Shown in pieces: positions 15,906 through 22,757 of a DNA stretch of 25,924 nucleotides (position 1 is the first letter of the stretch; each line of letters opens with the position of its first letter). The notes under the pieces were generated by a model, which did no database searches, was not told the origin of the DNA, and saw only the letters and a list, made by a program, of their open reading frames with translations. The DNA comes from Oscillospiraceae bacterium (GTDB lineage: Bacteria; Bacillota; Clostridia; Oscillospirales; Acutalibacteraceae). Both the position numbers and the translations under genes were made by a program. The stretch is from the NCBI GenBank assembly GCA_902796535.1, contig CADBPL010000219.1, positions 1-25,924 of the forward strand. Direction: 5' to 3'.

Positions 15906-16643
15906 TTATTCTTCATTCATTCCGTTGTAGGAAACGAGCGCGGAGCGCGGATCCATCGTGCAGCCCAATTTGTAAAGCGGCACCCGCGCAGCCAGAGCCG
16001 TGAGCAGATCGAGCGTTTTTTCCAACCCGTCGGCCGTTGGCGGCTGGTAGGTTTGCCGCATCACGGCGGCAAACTCTTTGGCGAAGCTGACCCGCTCAAT
16101 GTGGTCGGTGCTGTCGCGCTGCAGCAGGCAAACGGCTTTGAGCGGCAGGATGGCGTTGCAGCCATAGTTCTCCTTGCCCTGCCAGGGCGAGCCGCAGGCG
16201 AACGCGCCGGTTTCGGTGATTTTCAAAAAGGGCTTATCGCCGTTGATGATTTTCGCCCGGTCGCCGAACTGATCCATCCAGTAGCGAATGTGCGTGGTCT
16301 TTCCCGTTCCGCTTTTGGCCGTGAACAGATAGACCTCGTTGTCCACCGCAATGGCGGCGCCGTGGAACAGCACCGCGCCGTAGCGCGGGGTCTGGCCGGC
16401 GATTTTGCGGCTGACCGCGAGAGTTTCGAGATAGGGCAGGGGATAATCCACGACAGGGCGGTTTTCGTTCTGCGCCGTTTTGGCGTTGAACGCTCGCTCT
16501 CCGGCCAGATCGTCCCGGGTGATCTCTACGGCAAACAGCGGTTCTTTTTCGCTCAGATAGCTGCGGCAAAACGCCTTTGTCTGCGGATAATTGGCCCGGA
16601 TCAGGATCGGGATATCCGCGATGGAAACAGTAAATTCAATCAT
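15906..16643 (-). CDS. HPr-kinase/PEPCK-like P-loop protein
   Basis: A 245-residue protein with a Walker A motif SGTGKTTH (residues 111-118), a preceding FHGAAI (H94), the catalytic-site-like INGDKP (D136) and the block GSPWQGKENYGCNAILPLKAV. This is the HPr kinase-like fold found beside peptide-modification genes and often mislabelled as PEP carboxykinase (ATP). Members are thought to phosphorylate a protein or small molecule; the substrate here is unknown. ATG 16643 is chosen because MIEFTVSIADIPI is a clean start, 10 bases after the upstream stop, with an AAGAGTGAG ribosome site. It is the last gene of the operon. No precursor peptide is evident nearby. Confidence 0.72.
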   Translation of the reverse strand: MIEFTVSIADIPILIRANYPQTKAFCRSYLSEKEPLFAVEITRDDLAGERAFNAKTAQNENRPVVDYPLPYLETLAVSRKIAGQTPRYGAVLFHGAAIAVDNEVYLFTAKSGTGKTTHIRYWMDQFGDRAKIINGDKPFLKITETGAFACGSPWQGKENYGCNAILPLKAVCLLQRDSTDHIERVSFAKEFAAVMRQTYQPPTADGLEKTLDLLTALAARVPLYKLGCTMDPRSALVSYNGMNEE

Positions 16644-16653
16644 GTTCTCACTC

Positions 16654-17532
16654 TTAATAACTGAAATCAAGATAAATGCCGTAGTGGTCGGACAGATAGG
16701 CGTCGTTGAGCTTATCGTCGATCACGTGATACACCAGCGGCGAAACACTTTCGGAAACAAAAATGTAGTCGATCAGCTTCGGCTCGATCACGCCGTAGCT
16801 GTGGAAGGTGCCCTTGTCGTCGGTCACTGCGGCAGTCAGGCGGCTGTCTTGAAGCGCCCGGGCGGCGGCCCGGTACATGTCGGAATCGGTTTCGGCGTTG
16901 AAATCGCCCGTCAGAATAACGGGCAGCTCGCCGGCGATCTGCGTCATGCGTTCGAGCAAAACCTGGATCTGGTTGGTTCTTGCGTTGTCGCTGACGTGAT
17001 CCAGGTGGGTGTTGAAATGAGCGTAGGTCTGTTTGGTTTCTTTGTTTTGCAGAATCGCCCAGGTGCAAATGCGGATGTTGGCCGAGCCCCAGTCGGAGGA
17101 GCCGGGCACGTCGGGCGTTTTGGACAGCCAGAAGGTGCCGGAATCCAGCAGGTCATATTTTTCTTTTTGGTAAAAGATCGCGCTGAATTCACCGCGGTTT
17201 TTGCCGTTGCCGCGCGAAACGCCGACGGATTCATACCCGTTCAGGTGTTCCCGCAAATACAGCATCCACCGCAGGTTGGCCTCCTGCACGCCGATGGAAT
17301 CCGCGCCGGTTGCCAGCAGCTGCGCCGTCAGCAGGGGCGCGCGGTAGGCGATGGAGGTTTTGCCCAACCCCGTGCAGCGCAGGTTGAACGTCACCGCGCG
17401 CGCAGCGGCGCCGTCGGCTTTGGGCGGCAGCGGATTGGCTTTGACCTCGCCTGTCGGCAGAAAAAGGGCGGTCAGCGAAAGGGAAAGCGAAAGAAACAGG
17501 CGCGTTACGGACACAAGGAACGAATCAGCCAC
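16654..17532 (-). CDS. Secreted endonuclease/exonuclease/phosphatase family protein
   Basis: A 292-residue metal-dependent phosphoesterase of the EEP superfamily. Motifs seen in order: FNLR (N50), VQEAN (Q83, E84), GTFWLSKTP, FNTHLDHVS, ILTGDFNAE, LIDYIFVS and LSDHYGIY at the C-terminus. These supply the Mg ligands and the catalytic His/Asp. An N-terminal hydrophobic segment (RLFLSLSLSLTALFLPTG) suggests export. The GTG at 17532 is preferred because GGAGGT lies 6 bases ahead; an ATG at 17538 abuts that site. The substrate may be nucleic acid, a phospholipid or an inositol phosphate. It lies between the Gfo/Idh/MocA gene (19-base gap) and the HPr-kinase-like gene. Confidence 0.88.
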   Translation of the reverse strand: MADSFLVSVTRLFLSLSLSLTALFLPTGEVKANPLPPKADGAAARAVTFNLRCTGLGKTSIAYRAPLLTAQLLATGADSIGVQEANLRWMLYLREHLNGYESVGVSRGNGKNRGEFSAIFYQKEKYDLLDSGTFWLSKTPDVPGSSDWGSANIRICTWAILQNKETKQTYAHFNTHLDHVSDNARTNQIQVLLERMTQIAGELPVILTGDFNAETDSDMYRAAARALQDSRLTAAVTDDKGTFHSYGVIEPKLIDYIFVSESVSPLVYHVIDDKLNDAYLSDHYGIYLDFSY

Positions 17533-17551
17533 TGTCATACCTCCCGACAAA

Positions 17552-18502
17552 TCATTTCATTTCGTTCAGGATCTTCAACACAGCCAGCAGGCTGTTCTGA
17601 TCGACCTTTTCAACGGGTCGGTCGTATTTGACGCAGTCGGCAAAATACCGCAGCTCGTTAAAGTAAGCGTCGCCGGAGGGCAGGTCGAAATCGCTCTGGT
17701 TTTCCGTTGCGTCGTCGCTGTATGGCTTGATGCGGTTGCCTAAGCAGTCATAGATGGTCAGCTCTTTGTTTTCCAGCGCCACAACGGCTTCTTCAAACTG
17801 GAAGCGGAAGCCCATGGCGAACGGATAATGCGCTTTATACCACGACGCTTCCGTTGTGATGAAGAAATCGCCGTAATCGTAATCGACGCTCAGGTAATCC
17901 TGCTCCGGCCGTTCCTGCCGCCGGAAGCGGTAGCTCTTCGGCTGACCGAAGGCGTAGATCAAAAAATCGAGATCGTGGATATGCAGGTCGAACGGGATCA
18001 GACCGCTGAGCTCTTTTTTGTAATACCACTGGTTCCAGCCGCCGCCGGGGTAGGAGCCAAGCCGCCACATATGGGCGGAAAGCAGCTTGCCGTATTTGCC
18101 GCTGTCGTAAATCTGCTTGATCAGATCGTAATCGTCCCAGAACCGCAGGCATTGCGCGACCATGTATTTCACGTTTTGCCGCTGCGCCGTTTCATACAGC
18201 TTGTAAACGTCCGCTTCGTTGAGCGCGATGGGCTTTTCGGTAACGACGCTGATCCCTTTGTTCATGGCGCGCAGCGCGTATTCGGCGTGCAAATAGGTGG
18301 GCAGGCAAACGTCGATGATATCAAACTCGTTTTCCGCGAGCATCGTGTCAAAATCCGTGTATTTCCTCTCAACCTGATAGCGCTCCATTTTTTCGGGGCG
18401 GATATCGCAAATGGCGATCAGCTCCGCGTCGTCCATGCGCTGCCACGCGGGCACGTGCGCGCCGCTGATGCCGCCGCAGCCGATCAAACCGACCTTCAGC
18501 AT
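17552..18502 (-). CDS. Gfo/Idh/MocA family oxidoreductase
   Basis: A 316-residue NAD(P)-dependent sugar or inositol dehydrogenase-like protein. The Rossmann motif is GLIGCGGISGAH (G8, G10) and the conserved lysine region is VVTEKPIAL (E89-K90-P91). The C-terminal domain shows GGWNQWYYKKELSG and a DLHIHDLDFLIYAFG block, matching the HDLD motif of the family. Its substrate cannot be assigned. AGGAGG lies 8 bases before ATG 18502, which is clearly better than the upstream ATG at 18565. It is the first gene of a three-gene minus-strand operon with a TTGACA-type promoter. Being coupled to an exported phosphoesterase hints at phosphorylated sugar or inositol use, which is inference. Confidence 0.9.
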   Translation of the reverse strand: MLKVGLIGCGGISGAHVPAWQRMDDAELIAICDIRPEKMERYQVERKYTDFDTMLAENEFDIIDVCLPTYLHAEYALRAMNKGISVVTEKPIALNEADVYKLYETAQRQNVKYMVAQCLRFWDDYDLIKQIYDSGKYGKLLSAHMWRLGSYPGGGWNQWYYKKELSGLIPFDLHIHDLDFLIYAFGQPKSYRFRRQERPEQDYLSVDYDYGDFFITTEASWYKAHYPFAMGFRFQFEEAVVALENKELTIYDCLGNRIKPYSDDATENQSDFDLPSGDAYFNELRYFADCVKYDRPVEKVDQNSLLAVLKILNEMK

Positions 18503-18536
18503 TTTTTCAGCCTCCTGTGATAGTATTCTTTCATAA

Positions 18537-18565
18537 AAGATAGCATAGTGTGCAAAGGTTGTCAA
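18537..18565 (-). promoter_or_regulatory. Promoter of the three-gene minus-strand operon
   Basis: A perfect TTGACA (18565-18560), 17 bases and TATCTT (18542-18537) with an extended -10 TGC. Transcription starts about 30 bases before the ATG. Confidence 0.7.
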
Positions 18566-18582
18566 TAATTATGATTTTTCAG

Positions 18583-18611
18583 TTTACAAGCGATTCATTA
18601 TGCAGTATAAT
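18583..18611 (+). promoter_or_regulatory. Promoter of the metallophosphoesterase gene
   Basis: TTTACA (18583-18588), 17 bases and a perfect TATAAT (18606-18611). It is divergent from the promoter at 18565-18537, and about 17 bases separate the two -35 boxes, so a shared regulator site could lie between them; none is recognisable. Confidence 0.75.
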
Positions 18612-18639
18612 AAAACCATCAAACAGAAAGGGTGACATC

Positions 18640-19977
18640 ATGAAAACATTCATTTCTTTATTCACAGCGGCTGTTATGATCCTCACCGCCTGGTTCTGCA
18701 TCCCGGTCGATCTATCCGGCAATGCGCCGATTCAGGATCAGCCGACCGTCGACAGCTTTTCACCCGTGCTGCGTTTCATGGTCTGCAGCGACACGCACGT
18801 TCACGGCAAGGATGATAAGCTCCGTCTGGAGCGCATCGCCAAAGCGCTTGATTTCTGCTACGGCGAAGCCGAAAAAGACGCGAATCACAGCACGCTTGAC
18901 GCGGTGCTGGTCGCCGGCGACGTGACGAACGACGGGTATGACGAGCAGTTCGCCTCGTTTGAAGAGGTGGTGAAGCAATCGCTGCGCAACGAAACCGACC
19001 TGCTGGCGATCGTGGCCAAAAACCACGACGGTTATCAGGGCAAGAGCTGCCGCGGCAAGATCAGCAAGATCACCGGCAATGACGCCGATTACCACGTAGT
19101 CATCGGCGGCTGCCATTTTATCGGCATTTCCACCTCCAGTCTGGAAGCGCTTCGCTATGACCTCAGGCAGCGCATCCAGCTCAAGCAGCAGCTGGATGCG
19201 GCCGTCAAAGACGATCCGACCAAGCCGATCTTTGTCATTCACCATGAGCACGTGCGCGGCACGGTTTACGGCTCCTCCAGATTTGAGGGCTGGGGCGTCA
19301 ACCATTTCAGCGCCATTCTCAAAGAATACCCGCAGATCGTCGATTTTTCCGGTCATTCCCACTATCCGCTCAATGACCCGCGTTCGATCTGGCAGGGCGC
19401 CTTCACCGCGGTGGGCACCGGCTCCATCAGCTACATGGAGGTGACGGTGGATAAGGACCGCACCCTTCACCCGGAATATGAGGGAAAACCCGAGTGCAGC
19501 TATGAAGCATCCGCGCAGGCGTGGCTGGTCGAGGTCGACGCCGCCAACCGCATCCGCCTGAGGGGTTTCGACGTGAACGACGGCGTGTACCTGTGCGAAT
19601 ACCTGATCGAAAACGTGGCCGATCCCTCCACCTACGTCTACACGCCGGAGAATCAAAAGGATAAGTCCTCCGCGCCGCAGTTCAGCGCAGGCGTCGGACT
19701 CTCTGTTGCGCAGAAGGATGGCAAATACGTCGTTACCTGCCCCAAGGCCGACAGCACCGACGGCAAGCCCGTTGAGCTTTACCGCATCCGCGTGCAGAAC
19801 GAAAACGGCAAAGAGGTTTTCACCAAGTACATCGTCAACAATTACTGGCTGCCCGCAGACAAATGGCTTGACTCGGTCGATTTTGAAATCGACGCCAAGC
19901 CGGGCTATCAGGTCAGTGTAGTTGCCGAAAATGTTTACGATATGGCGTCCGAACCGCTGACCGCGACGATCGGTTAA
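18640..19977 (+). CDS. Secreted calcineurin-like metallophosphoesterase
   Basis: A 445-residue protein with an export signal (MKTFISLFTAAVMILTAWFC). The phosphoesterase core follows: CSDTHVHG (D51, H53), VLVAGDVTNDG (D94), VAKNHDGY (N128, H129), VIHHEHV and SGHSHYP. These supply the dinuclear metal site. In the third motif the usual GNH is KNH, so the glycine is replaced by lysine. The C-terminal 130 residues form a beta-rich domain (about 310-445) of unknown kind. It would hydrolyse phosphate esters outside the cell, perhaps nucleotides or glycerophosphodiesters; substrate unknown. AAAGGGTGA precedes ATG 18640. It is transcribed alone and closed by a hairpin. Confidence 0.87.
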   Translation: MKTFISLFTAAVMILTAWFCIPVDLSGNAPIQDQPTVDSFSPVLRFMVCSDTHVHGKDDKLRLERIAKALDFCYGEAEKDANHSTLDAVLVAGDVTNDGYDEQFASFEEVVKQSLRNETDLLAIVAKNHDGYQGKSCRGKISKITGNDADYHVVIGGCHFIGISTSSLEALRYDLRQRIQLKQQLDAAVKDDPTKPIFVIHHEHVRGTVYGSSRFEGWGVNHFSAILKEYPQIVDFSGHSHYPLNDPRSIWQGAFTAVGTGSISYMEVTVDKDRTLHPEYEGKPECSYEASAQAWLVEVDAANRIRLRGFDVNDGVYLCEYLIENVADPSTYVYTPENQKDKSSAPQFSAGVGLSVAQKDGKYVVTCPKADSTDGKPVELYRIRVQNENGKEVFTKYIVNNYWLPADKWLDSVDFEIDAKPGYQVSVVAENVYDMASEPLTATIG

Positions 19978-19994
19978 CAAAACAAAAAGAAAAG

Positions 19995-20033
19995 ACGGCA
20001 CAGGGATCCCAACGGACGCCCTGTGCCGTTTTG
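19995..20033. terminator. Intrinsic terminator between converging genes
   Basis: ACGGCACAGGG (19995-20005) pairs perfectly with CCCTGTGCCGT (20019-20029), followed by TTTT. The left flank is A-rich, so it can also stop the minus-strand dltC transcript. Confidence 0.88.
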
Positions 20034-20105
20034 GCGTTCAGACGATAAAACGAACCGATTCCGGGCAAGCTTACGGCGAACACCGCTTTGGCGCGCCGGG
20101 CTGTT

Positions 20106-20357
20106 TCAGCTTTGCGTCTGCAGCAGCTTTATCAGGTGATCGGCGATCGACTGCGGCGTTTTGAACACGGCAAAATCGACCTGTGTCGGCTGAATTTCAA
20201 TGCCGAATTCGTCGTCGATCCGATTCAGCAGCAGAATGAAGGAGAGGGAATCCAGCACATTGGAATCCAGCAGCTCCATTTCCGGAGCGCTCAGGATCTC
20301 GTCGCACTCACAGATTTCCGCCAGCATTTCCAACACGTCTTTTCTTGTTACAGTCAT
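20106..20357 (-). CDS. dltC: D-alanyl carrier protein, DltC-like acyl carrier
   Basis: An 83-residue carrier protein with the phosphopantetheine site NVLDSLSF (S37) and the conserved tail LLNRIDDEFGIEIQPTQVD. The LLDS context, the acidic EDxFGIEI-type helix and the FxTPQSIADHL end resemble DltC more than fatty-acid ACP. It would carry D-alanine as a thioester for D-alanylation of teichoic acid. Its ATG overlaps the stop of the DltA-like gene as ATGA, so the pair is coupled. No dltB or dltD lies in the window, so the final transfer step must be encoded elsewhere or differ. Another carrier-protein pathway cannot be excluded. Confidence 0.82.
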   Translation of the reverse strand: MTVTRKDVLEMLAEICECDEILSAPEMELLDSNVLDSLSFILLLNRIDDEFGIEIQPTQVDFAVFKTPQSIADHLIKLLQTQS

Positions 20358-21784
20358 ATTTCTTTACCTGCCAGTTTCATTTTGTCACATTTTCCGTTTG
20401 CGTTCAGCGGCAGCCGGTCTGCAATTTTCAGCCGCGGCATCATATAAGCGGGGAGCTGCGTTTGCAGCTCTTTTTTGATTTGCTCCTGCGTGATCGGCGC
20501 GTCTTTTTCCGGCACAACAAAGGCGGTCAGGGAGACGACCTCGCCGTCCTTCTGCCGCTTTGGCACAACGGCGGCAGCGGCTACGCCGTCCAGCAAAAGC
20601 AGATTGTTTTCAATGTCGCCAAGCTCGATCCGGTAACCGGCCAGCTTGATCTGGCTGTCGCGCCTGCCCGAGAGCCAGAGGACGCCGTCCTTCATGTGCC
20701 CGTAATCGCCCGAACGGTAGGCAGGCCGCCCCCGCAGGGTGAAAAAAGCGCTGGAGGAAAACGGCGGCAGATACCCCTTGGCGACACTGTCCCCGATGAT
20801 GATGACCTCGCCGTCACAGGCAAGCTCGATCTCCACGCCGCTTTTGGCGCGGCCGACCGGAAGCGCCGGCAGCGCGGTGTCCGCCTGCGTGATTTCCGCT
20901 GCCGTCACGGCAAAGGTCGCTTCGCTCGGGCCGTAGCAGTTGAGAATCCGAATGCCCGGAAAACGTTCCATCAGGCGTTTTGCCGTTTTCGGCTGCAGGG
21001 CTTCGCCGCAAAAGAGAATGGTGGCAAGCCGCGGCAGCAGGTCGGCGTTAAAGCTTTGATCCAGCAGCAGAAGCTGAGCAAAGGAGGGCGTCATCACCGC
21101 CGTGTCCGCGCCGCTTTCCTTCAGGCGGCTGAACAGCAGCCGGAAATCCCGCAGCTCATCCTCACGCAGCGCAAAATGCGCCGCGCCCCGGAGCAGCGAA
21201 AGATACAGATCCGCTACCGACAGATCAAAGGAAAATTTGGCCTGGTTGAGCACGCAGCGGCAGGGGCCGACCAGCGTGTCGAGCCAGCGGGCGCAGCTGT
21301 CCACGCTGCGGTAACTCACCATAACGCCCTTGGGCGTGCCTGTGCTGCCGGAGGTGAAAATGATATAGGCGGTATCGTCCGCGCTTCTTTCGATGGCCGT
21401 GGGAGAAGGCGCCGCGCTTGTCCGCACGGCTTCCTCGATCTCGCGGGTCGTCAGCACCGGCGTGAGGCCGCCGTCATAATCGCCGATGACCATGGACACG
21501 GCGGCAAGGCCGATCATTTCCTTCACGCGCCCCGACGGAAAGGATGCGTCCACCGGCACATAGGGAACGCCGGAAAGAAGGCAGGCGAGGATCCCTGCCT
21601 TCATGTGGATCTCCTTGCTGCCGTACAGCATCACCGGCGCCCTGCTGCTCTCCCGCAGCAGCGCCTGCTGGATCGCGCCGACATAGCGCTGCAATTCGCC
21701 ATAGGCGAAGCTGACGCCGCCCGTCAGGTAGGCCGGTTCATTTTGATGTGTTTTCAAACAGTTCAGAATCGTTTCTTCTATCAT
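20354..21784 (-). CDS. dltA: D-alanine:carrier protein ligase, DltA-like adenylation enzyme
   Basis: A 476-residue adenylating enzyme. Motifs: IIFTSGSTGTPKGV (about 141-154), FSFDLSVADLYLSL, MTPSFAQLLL, TILFCGEALQ (C259), NCYGPSEATFAVTA, YRIELGDIE and NGKCDKMKL with the catalytic lysine region. The segments TPSFAQ, LFCGE and YGPSEATFAVT are characteristic of DltA; the cysteine in FCGE is a DltA feature linked to D-alanine selection. It would activate D-Ala with ATP and load it on the carrier protein. It overlaps the upstream VanW gene (ATGA) and the downstream carrier gene (ATGA). Slightly shorter than typical DltA of about 500 residues. Confidence 0.85.
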   Translation of the reverse strand: MIEETILNCLKTHQNEPAYLTGGVSFAYGELQRYVGAIQQALLRESSRAPVMLYGSKEIHMKAGILACLLSGVPYVPVDASFPSGRVKEMIGLAAVSMVIGDYDGGLTPVLTTREIEEAVRTSAAPSPTAIERSADDTAYIIFTSGSTGTPKGVMVSYRSVDSCARWLDTLVGPCRCVLNQAKFSFDLSVADLYLSLLRGAAHFALREDELRDFRLLFSRLKESGADTAVMTPSFAQLLLLDQSFNADLLPRLATILFCGEALQPKTAKRLMERFPGIRILNCYGPSEATFAVTAAEITQADTALPALPVGRAKSGVEIELACDGEVIIIGDSVAKGYLPPFSSSAFFTLRGRPAYRSGDYGHMKDGVLWLSGRRDSQIKLAGYRIELGDIENNLLLLDGVAAAAVVPKRQKDGEVVSLTAFVVPEKDAPITQEQIKKELQTQLPAYMMPRLKIADRLPLNANGKCDKMKLAGKEI

Positions 21785-22620
21785 GCTTCGCGTATCTCTT
21801 CTCTGGGGATCAGATCATAGTCGTACATCACCTTGGAGTGATTCACCAGGATCAGCTCCTTTTTGAGCACTTCTCTGGTGCCTTCGTCAAGCACCAGCCG
21901 GTAAACCTTGCTGTTGCGGTAAAACAGGCCGTCCGCCTCCTGCTTGTAATAGCTGTCCTCTTCCGTGAGGCGGTATTTGGTTTTCAGCGGCTGCGTGCCG
22001 CGCAGCTCACCGTTGAGCAGGTTGTTGTCATCCACCCACACCCTCAGCTGCACGGGGCGCGGCGATGTGTTCTTGAAGCGGTAGTCGAACTTTTTGTAAA
22101 AAATGGAGGCTCCCGTGCCGAACGGCACCCGGCGCTTGGAATCGGGGAAGAGGGCGTCAGAATGGTGGTGAAGCTCCGTTACCTCCAGCGGCGTGTGCAA
22201 AACCAGATAATGGATCAGGTTCGCCATCTGGCACAGTCCGCCGCCGACGCCGGTTTTCATTTCGCTGTTGCTGATCACCAGCCCCTCCAGATAGCCTTTC
22301 TGGGCCGTTGCGCTGCCGACCGTGTTCCAAAACGAAAACTCTTCGCCCGGCTGCAGGATCAACCCGTCGATTCTGGCGGCGGCCAGGCGCAGGTTGGTCG
22401 CCTTGTTTTGCTGCAGGCGCATATCCACGCCGTGCAGCTGACGCAGGATCAGCTTGGTGTCGGCTTTCCAGATATAAGGCAGATTCTCTGTCCGGTGCTT
22501 TTTGGCAAATCTGCGGCGATGCAGCAGATCGTCCAGGTCCTTCAGCCGGCATTCCTTGAAAACAGAGATTTTGTATGCTGTGGGCCCCAGCTCACAAAAC
22601 AGCTTTCTTTGTTTTTTCAT
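21781..22620 (-). CDS. VanW family protein
   Basis: A 279-residue protein with the VanW core: ARIDGLILQPGEEFSFWNTV, KGYLEGLVISN, GVGGGLCQMANLIHYLVLHT and FDYRFKNTS. VanW accompanies vancomycin-resistance clusters and is linked to peptidoglycan or cell-envelope functions; its reaction is unknown. No signal peptide or membrane helix is seen. The start is uncertain: ATG 22620 (MKKQRKLFCELG) is chosen because it lies 13 bases after the leader stem, as in the two other leaders. ATG 22632 and GTG 22659 are alternatives, the former with AAGGA ahead. It overlaps dltA by four bases, so envelope modification is a likely shared role. Confidence 0.82.
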   Translation of the reverse strand: MKKQRKLFCELGPTAYKISVFKECRLKDLDDLLHRRRFAKKHRTENLPYIWKADTKLILRQLHGVDMRLQQNKATNLRLAAARIDGLILQPGEEFSFWNTVGSATAQKGYLEGLVISNSEMKTGVGGGLCQMANLIHYLVLHTPLEVTELHHHSDALFPDSKRRVPFGTGASIFYKKFDYRFKNTSPRPVQLRVWVDDNNLLNGELRGTQPLKTKYRLTEEDSYYKQEADGLFYRNSKVYRLVLDEGTREVLKKELILVNHSKVMYDYDLIPREEIREA

Positions 22621-22700
22621 CTTGATCGCCATGCGATCCTTCCGTCTGCGCAATCGCACGATAAAGCATCGCGCCCTTGCACCCGGATCGCGCCTCCTTT
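22621..22700 (-). promoter_or_regulatory. Structured leader element, copy 3 (vanW-dltA-dltC)
   Basis: Reading the minus strand: AAAGGAGG (22700-22693), CG, CGATCC (22690-22685), a 45-base insert, GGATCG (22639-22634), 13 bases and ATG 22620. CGATCC/GGATCG is a perfect 6-bp stem, extendable by one G-C pair. GATCG (22638-22634) can alternatively pair with CGATC (22628-22624) around a CATGG loop that contains the alternative ATG 22632. A hairpin CGAT/ATCG lies inside the insert. The first 17 bases differ from the other two copies at one position. Confidence 0.55.
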
Positions 22701-22757
22701 AAGATTTTTTCACGATATTCACCAACGTAATTGAATTCCAAATCAAAAAACAGCCGT

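Noticed and set aside
20345..21820. A 491-residue plus-strand frame opposite dltA.
   Set aside because: It is antisense to a protein with all adenylation motifs, and it shows no domain of its own.
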